Assembly (NCBI GenBank): GCA_002385465.1
Contig: DGDN01000039.1
Span: 1 to 9,715, forward strand
Direction of reading: 5' to 3'
DNA: 9,715 nucleotides
DNA from: Candidatus Fermentithermobacillaceae bacterium UBA3951
GTDB lineage: Bacteria; Bacillota; Sulfobacillia; Fermentithermobacillales; Fermentithermobacillaceae
Below the pieces are notes generated by a model. That model searched no databases, was not told the origin of the DNA, and worked only from the letters and a program-made list of their open reading frames with translations. Both the position numbers and the translations under genes were made by a program. Below are positions 5,517 through 9,715 of this stretch, in pieces; the stretch's first letter is position 1, and each line of letters opens with the position of its first letter.

Positions 5517-7598
5517 TCAGAGGCTTTCTTGGTATGCCTCCGGGGTCAGGCTATATTCCTTTGTACGCGTATCCAATTGAACGTCGCCAACTCTGATGAG
5601 GTTCTCGAGTGCCTGCTTGAAAAACCATGTGCCGATGCCGCGGGCGTTCGTGAACCTCCTGAGATCCCTCTCCTTGAGCGGGCCGCGACGCTGAAGCTGT
5701 CGAAATATGCTTTGCTCCATCTTTGCGGCAAGGGTCTCCGCACTTACGGGATCATGGAGCCGTCGTGCGTTGTACTCGTAATCCAGGATCGCGATCACCT
5801 GCTCAACGGTCTGCGGTGTGATCGTGAACTCGAGTTTGCTCAGAGCGAGCAGTGTCATCAGCCGAAATCCATAGGTATCCAACCTGACCGCGAGCAGTCC
5901 GCCTGGCCTTTTCTCATACCATGACGCCCAGAGCTCCTGAGCTTTAGGCTCAAACGCAATTCGCAGCTTACCGCCCCTGGCCTTCGCTTCCTCCTCAATA
6001 GAGCGCACGAGTCCACGCAGATCGGCTCTTAGCGACTCAAGGACGCTCCGATTCACAGGCCCTGGGACCGCGATCCTCTTGTCAGAGTTGCCTGCCACGA
6101 TGAACAAGCGGTTGATGAAGCCCATCTTAAGGAACTGTTGCGTCCACATACTCTCGTATGTCTCCACGGTGCAAGCCGCCACCAGCGAAACGTGGGCGTC
6201 ACGGCATCTAAGCTTATAGTGTTTGGTGACGTTGTTGAACTCGTTCGTTTCGAAAAGCGTGCAAAGCGCGGGCAGAAGTATTGAACCATCCTGCCTCGCT
6301 TTGCTGACGAACATCGCGAGCTCATCTATGACCAAAACCCTCGGCCTCACCGTCTGAGTCTTTGGGTCTCGCGTGAGCTCCTCGCCTATCGCCTCAAACG
6401 AGCCTAGGCCATATAGCGAGAGATCCCAGTCCCCGAAGGTCTCGCGGAAGAATCCATCTACGAGTCTGATAGCAGTCGATTTCTTCTGTCCCGTGGGGGC
6501 CAGACACACGACATATAGCCTGGGTTGCTGGCTAACACTCAGACCGCACTGCACCCACGGCGACACCTTCGCGCCGAGGTATGCCAGGAATACCATATAC
6601 AGGAATTCCCGGGGAACCTCGGTCACCCGATCATAAGCGTCCGAGAACCTTCCAGCTATGCCAACGTACGCTTCGTCGGGAAAGACAAGACTGCCACATC
6701 GTGGGGCCGCAAATGCCCTCTTCCTTGCCTCCGCCTTTTCGATGCTTCCGACCACTCGCCTAAGCTCGTCCGTGGACAGGGGCGGCCTATTCTTGAGGTT
6801 CCACCCTTGCAGGAGCTTGAAAACCTCGTCCGCTGGCAGCCCCTTGGCCAGGTAGTGTCCCGCCAGCCTCGCCGCAGTATCGTTCCTCTGGCCTTCAGGC
6901 ACGCCGTCGAGCGCCTCCAGCACCCACCCAGGCTCCTGGCTTAGCAGGCGAGTACTTTTCCTGTGCGTGTCCGCGATGGTGCGCTTGTCCTCTTCGGTCA
7001 TGAGGGCCAACAGCCACGGAGGGGCGGGAGCAGGCTGACCGAAGGTCCATGGGTCCAGTCCCTGCAACCACTCGTACCTCCTCCCGTTCTGGTGCACTGA
7101 GGGTGGGACCACCGTCTGTTGACCGTCGCCTAGGAACTCAAGTTCGTTACCAGGAGCAGCGAGCGTGAACTTGTACCTCGAATACCTCATACCGATTGGC
7201 ACCCGGTACAGATACCTGCGGCCCTTCCCCGTGGTAAAACTCCAAGTTGGTGGCAGAAGCCCTCCCGAGACTTCCTGGAGCTTTCGCTCACCCTCCGGGC
7301 CCGCCACATCTACCCCGACGAGCCCCGAGGCTGCTCCGAGCACTAGGCCGATGTTCGCATCCGGGAACTCCCTCTTCCAGCGCTGCAGGTCCAAGTCCGA
7401 GGGCGCGCGCCGCGCCTGCCAATCACGGATCAGCGGCGTCTTCCCCGGTGATGAGCAGCGAGCTCCTGAGTGCTTCCTCGTGCAGCCAGGACCGCAGACC
7501 GGGATAATCGGCAGCCCCAGTTTTTGGTAAGACTGAGCATAGGCCCAGATGTCGCTCATTGTCCCGCCGTCTTTTCTTGGTTCTTCACTCAACGCCAC
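5517..7598 (-). CDS. Primase-polymerase / primase-helicase replication protein
   Basis: A 693-residue replication initiator-type protein of phages, plasmids and satellites. Residues about 20-195 match the bifunctional primase/polymerase N-terminal domain: a Cys/His knuckle and GKTPL (35-55), GLVGVDVAGPEG (92-103) and ELEFLGDG...PPSVH (152-169). Residues 233-295 match a PriCT-type primase C-terminal helical domain (EGQRNDTAARLAGHYL, then PPLSTDELRRVVGSI). Residues about 305-605 form a P-loop ATPase: Walker A-like APTGQKKST (367-375), Walker B VLVIDELAMF (421-430), and a likely arginine residue in FINRLFIV (R497). Residues 625-690 suggest a winged helix. The GTG at 7598 is chosen because GGAGGAGG lies 7 nt upstream. 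In the polymerase motifs, the second acid of DxD is Ala99, and the usual His of the GGxH motif is Tyr129 (GKGRRYLY). The ATPase part looks intact. Promoted probably with the upstream HTH gene. Confidence 0.88.
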   Translation of the reverse strand: MALSEEPRKDGGTMSDIWAYAQSYQKLGLPIIPVCGPGCTRKHSGARCSSPGKTPLIRDWQARRAPSDLDLQRWKREFPDANIGLVLGAASGLVGVDVAGPEGERKLQEVSGGLLPPTWSFTTGKGRRYLYRVPIGMRYSRYKFTLAAPGNELEFLGDGQQTVVPPSVHQNGRRYEWLQGLDPWTFGQPAPAPPWLLALMTEEDKRTIADTHRKSTRLLSQEPGWVLEALDGVPEGQRNDTAARLAGHYLAKGLPADEVFKLLQGWNLKNRPPLSTDELRRVVGSIEKAEARKRAFAAPRCGSLVFPDEAYVGIAGRFSDAYDRVTEVPREFLYMVFLAYLGAKVSPWVQCGLSVSQQPRLYVVCLAPTGQKKSTAIRLVDGFFRETFGDWDLSLYGLGSFEAIGEELTRDPKTQTVRPRVLVIDELAMFVSKARQDGSILLPALCTLFETNEFNNVTKHYKLRCRDAHVSLVAACTVETYESMWTQQFLKMGFINRLFIVAGNSDKRIAVPGPVNRSVLESLRADLRGLVRSIEEEAKARGGKLRIAFEPKAQELWASWYEKRPGGLLAVRLDTYGFRLMTLLALSKLEFTITPQTVEQVIAILDYEYNARRLHDPVSAETLAAKMEQSIFRQLQRRGPLKERDLRRFTNARGIGTWFFKQALENLIRVGDVQLDTRTKEYSLTPEAYQESL

Positions 7599-7755
7599 AG
7601 TTTATCCTCCTCCGTTTTCTCTGCTCCCCAAGATCCTGCTGTTTGCATGCCGCTGCTGGTCTTGTCTGAGCATGGTTAACAAGACGCCGCTCTGCTACAG
7701 GCGTGCCTCTCATAGGCACTTCATAACTGGCAACACCATGCCATACACCTCGCGA
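7599..7755. other. Intergenic leader with two hairpins
   Basis: This is the 157-bp gap between the HTH gene and the primase-helicase gene, both on the minus strand. It contains perfect inverted repeats GTCTTGT/ACAAGAC (7659-7665/7679-7685, 13-nt loop) and GTGCCT/AGGCAC (7703-7708/7714-7719, 5-nt loop). Neither is followed by a U-run in the direction of transcription. They may tune read-through or message stability. Confidence 0.4.
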
Positions 7756-7986
7756 TCAGGGCGCATCTATACCGCCTCTGGCCCTTGTGTAAAGCCACTC
7801 GGCCAGGGCGGTCTTATGTATGCGTATTGAACGACCGACCCGGATTGCCGGGAAGCCACGCCAGTGGCAGAGCTCGTAGGCCGCGCTTCTCCCGATCCTC
7901 AGGTAGGCGGCGAGCTCTGCAACGGTCATGAACTCGACATTTTCTTGGTCTGCACTCATCCGATTCGATTTCGCAATGTCCGACAT
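7756..7986 (-). CDS. Excisionase/AlpA-like helix-turn-helix protein
   Basis: A 76-residue DNA-binding protein of the MerR-like 'excisionase family' HTH type (HTH_17). Residues 19-66 carry the full signature: MTVAELAAYLRIGRSAAYEL, then FPAIRVGRSIRI (the wing), then the closing helix ending in ALAEWL. In mobile elements such proteins either bend DNA at the attachment site as recombination directionality factors or activate excision genes. The ATG at 7986 is preferred over in-frame ATGs at 8037 and 8028, because GGGGAGG lies 8 nt before it. It is the first gene of the minus-strand operon, downstream of a good promoter at 8063-8091, and diverges from the XRE regulator and integrase genes, which fits a role in the lysogeny/excision switch. 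Whether it is Xis or a transcription activator cannot be told from sequence. Confidence 0.85.
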   Translation of the reverse strand: MSDIAKSNRMSADQENVEFMTVAELAAYLRIGRSAAYELCHWRGFPAIRVGRSIRIHKTALAEWLYTRARGGIDAP

Positions 7987-8001
7987 CGCTGATGCCTCCC
8001 C

Positions 8002-8024
8002 TGTCTGACACGCGTCAACAGACA
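8002..8024. promoter_or_regulatory. Inverted repeat in the leader of the HTH gene
   Basis: TGTCTG (8002-8007) and CAGACA (8019-8024) form a perfect dyad with an 11-bp centre that itself holds the palindrome ACGCGT (8010-8015). It lies just upstream of the ribosome-binding site of the HTH gene. Candidate operator or RNA hairpin. Confidence 0.4.
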
Positions 8025-8030
8025 CCATGT

Positions 8031-8052
8031 ATAGCAATAATCATTGCGCTAT
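8031..8052. promoter_or_regulatory. Candidate operator in the divergent control region
   Basis: ATAGCAAT (8031-8038) is mirrored by ATTG-CG-CTAT (8043-8052), a dyad that is perfect except for a 2-bp insertion in one arm. It lies immediately downstream of the minus-strand -10 box (8063-8068), in the early transcribed region, where bound repressor would block the operon. The obvious candidate ligand is the XRE protein encoded from 8172 (inference). Confidence 0.45.
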
Positions 8053-8062
8053 CGCTACCTTA

Positions 8063-8091
8063 ATTATACGCACGTTCAGATGGTCGTGCAA
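8063..8091 (-). promoter_or_regulatory. Sigma-A-type promoter for the minus-strand operon
   Basis: On the minus strand, TTGCAC (8086-8091) and a consensus TATAAT (8063-8068) are separated by exactly 17 bp. Transcription would start near 8056, leaving a leader of about 70 nt before the HTH gene. This is the strongest promoter match in the window. Confidence 0.75.
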
Positions 8092-8105
8092 GCCCGCAAT
8101 CGCCA

Positions 8106-8134
8106 TTGCCTAATCCGCTCCAATGTAGTATACT
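8106..8134 (+). promoter_or_regulatory. Promoter for the XRE regulator
   Basis: TTGCCT (8106-8111) and TATACT (8129-8134) are spaced by 17 bp and lie about 40 bp before the GTG start. The box matches are 4 of 6 and 5 of 6. Its -35 box is only 14 bp from that of the divergent minus-strand promoter, so one bound regulator could affect both. Confidence 0.6.
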
Positions 8135-8171
8135 TGAACTGGTAAGACTACCACAAAGGAGGTGGACGGCT

Positions 8172-8882
8172 GTGGTATTGGGTCAGTTTATCCGCATGAA
8201 GAGGGCGGAGAAGGGCATGACTGAGGTCGAGCTGGCCAAGAAAACAGGCCTTTCCCAGTCGTACCTGTCTCAACTCGAGGGAGGGAGCAGGAAGGCTCCG
8301 TCCCACGAGATCCTCCGCAAGCTCGCTGAAGCTCTGGAGGTCAGCGTAGCCGAGCTTGAGACGCTGGTGGAGCAAAGCAGATCGCCGGACAGGCTGAATA
8401 GACTGCGGTACCTTGTTTCAACCGGGATTCGAAACCTCGAGAGACTGAACAACCTTGTCGCCGAATGTGAACGCTTAGCTTCGTGTATGGCCGAACACGC
8501 CTTCCAGTCTTCTTTGAGCTCGCAGGCTACCCAAGACCTGATTGCAGGTACCGACTCTCCTCGTGAAAGACAAGCCGAGATGGTCAATAGACTTCACAGA
8601 TACGAGCGTGCGGCAAGCCTGAATAAGGAGGTGAAGATGCTCCATACAAGAGTCTCCAGGATGCATGAGGAGATCCTCCCATTACTTAAGCGACTTGACG
8701 AAAAGCTGGAATATCCCCACTACCCGGAGGAAATCGAACGCCTAATCGTAGAAGCCCAGTCACTGGGTCCTAGCGGGCTAGCGTATCTGTCCCGGCAGAT
8801 CGAGCTGGCGAGCAGGTTCTTCGGCAAGTCGGCCCAGACTCATATGGCGTCAAGACTGGAAACCGAGCAGGAAGAGGAGTGA
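8172..8882 (+). CDS. XRE-family transcriptional regulator (putative element repressor)
   Basis: A 236-residue regulator. Residues 4-62 form a lambda-repressor-like HTH: FIRMKRAEKGMTEVELAKKT, then GLSQSYLSQLEGGSR as recognition helix region, then EILRKLAEALEVSVAEL. The C-terminal 170 residues are mostly charged and helical with no LexA/S24 peptidase or metallopeptidase motif, so induction by RecA-driven self-cleavage is unlikely. In SaPIs the comparable repressor Stl is released by binding a helper-phage protein; whether that applies here is unknown. I chose the GTG at 8172 because AAAGGAGG ends 9 nt upstream; the longer frame from 8106 has no ribosome-binding site and would overlap the promoter. 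It is oriented with the integrase genes and diverges from the HTH/primase operon. Confidence 0.88.
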   Translation: MVLGQFIRMKRAEKGMTEVELAKKTGLSQSYLSQLEGGSRKAPSHEILRKLAEALEVSVAELETLVEQSRSPDRLNRLRYLVSTGIRNLERLNNLVAECERLASCMAEHAFQSSLSSQATQDLIAGTDSPRERQAEMVNRLHRYERAASLNKEVKMLHTRVSRMHEEILPLLKRLDEKLEYPHYPEEIERLIVEAQSLGPSGLAYLSRQIELASRFFGKSAQTHMASRLETEQEEE

Positions 8883-8969
8883 TGACTGCCAGATAGGAGG
8901 TCGTTTAGGCGTGTGGCTGGAGACAGCTCGGCTTTAGCATCAATGAGCAAGAGGGGAGGCGACCAGAAG

Positions 8970-9173
8970 ATGAGAGCACATATACGTAGACGCATGGTCA
9001 ACTCATGGACAATCGCTGTCACGTTGGAGCGCAGCATTTGCCCCAGTACAGGCAGAAGCAAACCCAGACAGAAGTGGATTACCGTGCGGGGGACGAAGGA
9101 CAACGCACAAGCGAGGCTATCTGAGTTTCTCTCTCTGGAGAGAGCGGTAGAATGGAGGGCATTAAGATCATGA
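8970..9173 (+). CDS. Stand-alone integrase arm-binding-domain protein
   Basis: A 67-residue protein that aligns along its first 54 residues with the N-terminus of the adjacent integrase: by eye about 26 identities, including NSWTI/DSWTI, the STGRS/KTGKS turn, QKW.TV.GTK and A.A.L.E. This is the AP2-like arm-binding domain of phage-type integrases, so the protein probably binds arm-type att sites but cannot recombine. The ATG at 8970 is chosen because homology starts there and GGGGAGG stands 10 nt upstream; in-frame starts at 8943 (ATG) and 8913 (GTG, AGGAGG 12 nt upstream) are possible. Its TGA (9171-9173) overlaps the integrase ATG as ATGA, implying translational coupling. It could be a recent relic of tandem duplication or a functional accessory factor; DNA divergence and an intact frame favour the latter. 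Confidence 0.7.
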   Translation: MRAHIRRRMVNSWTIAVTLERSICPSTGRSKPRQKWITVRGTKDNAQARLSEFLSLERAVEWRALRS

Positions 9174-9715
9174 GGGGATACCTGAAGAAAAGGGCAAAGG
9201 ATTCCTGGACCATCGTGATAACGGTGGGCCGTAAAGTTGACCCGAAGACCGGTAAGAGCAGGCCGGATCAGAAATGGTTCACGGTAAAGGGAACGAAGAA
9301 GGAGGCAGAGGCCAAACTAGCTGAGCTTATTCACCAGTACAATAGGGGAGAGCTCGTCGAGCCCACCAAGATGACCGTTGGGGAGTGGCTGACCCGATGG
9401 CTCGACGCGTATGTCATGAACAGCAGCAAGAAGAAGCTTCGAACCCAGGAGACGTACCATTCCATAGTGAAGAATCACCTGATACCCGCTCTGGGGCATA
9501 TTCGTCTTCAGAAGCTCCAGCCTGCTGACATCCAGGCCTACTACAACAACTCAAACCTATCTCCGTCAACGCTGGAGCAACACCACGCAGTGCTCCATCA
9601 GGCCCTGAAGGTCGCCATGCAGAACGAGCGGCTTCTCAACACCAACCCCACGGCGATGGTGGCTGAGAAGCCCAGAGGCAAGGAGAACCTCGACATGCAG
9701 GTGTGGAGCGTCGAG
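9170..9715 (+). CDS. int: Tyrosine recombinase/phage integrase, N-terminal part
   Basis: The first 182 residues of a site-specific recombinase, open to the window edge. Residues 1-55 form the AP2-like arm-binding domain (MRGYLKKRAKDSWTI, then QKWFTVKGTKKEAEAKLAEL). Residues about 65-170 are the SAM-like core-binding domain (TVGEWLTRWLDAY, then TYHSIVKNHLIPALGHIRL, LQPADIQAYY, and LSPSTLEQHHAVLHQAL). The catalytic domain with its R...HxxR...Y residues lies beyond the edge, so activity cannot be judged. The ATG at 9170 is chosen because the protein family begins at this Met and because it overlaps the upstream stop by 4 nt (ATGA); GGAGGG is 11 nt upstream. An in-frame ATG at 9152 would add six residues. 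It should catalyse integration and excision of the element, whose att site should lie just beyond the right edge. Confidence 0.92.
   Translation, partial: MRGYLKKRAKDSWTIVITVGRKVDPKTGKSRPDQKWFTVKGTKKEAEAKLAELIHQYNRGELVEPTKMTVGEWLTRWLDAYVMNSSKKKLRTQETYHSIVKNHLIPALGHIRLQKLQPADIQAYYNNSNLSPSTLEQHHAVLHQALKVAMQNERLLNTNPTAMVAEKPRGKENLDMQVWSVE

Noticed and set aside
8422..8436. tRNA T-loop-like string GGGATTCGAAACC
   Set aside because: It lies inside the XRE coding sequence and no acceptor, D or anticodon stems can be built around it.

Overview
The window looks like one end of an integrative mobile element in a Gram-positive bacterium. GC content is moderately high, and Shine-Dalgarno sequences of the AGGAGG/GGGAGG type stand 7-10 nt before most chosen starts. 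A Bacillota (Firmicutes, possibly clostridial) host is my best guess, but it rests only on ribosome-binding sites and protein style.

Layout, left to right. Positions 1-251 hold no gene I can support. Positions 277-2928 are a complete IS21-family insertion sequence (istA and istB, both on the minus strand) with 24-bp terminal inverted repeats and 24-bp-periodic internal repeats. It sits in the 3' end of a minus-strand gene (2892-3518) for a cysteine-cluster, phage-type protein that could be a small terminase-like protein. Positions 3519-4640 have no convincing gene but contain several perfect inverted repeats. Next come a small zinc-ribbon-like protein (4641-5159, minus), a 357-bp non-coding region with two pairs of 8-bp repeats in opposite orientation (5295-5314 and 5493-5512), a primase-polymerase/helicase-type replication protein (5517-7598, minus) and an excisionase/AlpA-like HTH protein (7756-7986, minus). 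A divergent promoter region with a candidate operator (about 8000-8135) separates these from the plus-strand genes: an XRE-family regulator (8172-8882), a stand-alone integrase arm-binding-domain protein (8970-9173), and a tyrosine recombinase (from 9170) that overlaps it by 4 nt and runs off the right edge.

The order integrase / XRE repressor / divergent Xis-like HTH / primase-replicase / repeat-bearing region / accessory genes / possible terS is that of phage-inducible chromosomal islands (PICIs, SaPI-like phage satellites), although an ICE/IME or a prophage fragment is not excluded. In this reading the XRE protein holds the minus-strand operon silent, the HTH protein and the integrase pair drive excision, the primase-helicase replicates the excised DNA from the repeat region, and the left-end gene contributes to packaging. 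The IS21 copy has replaced the last few codons of that left-end gene.
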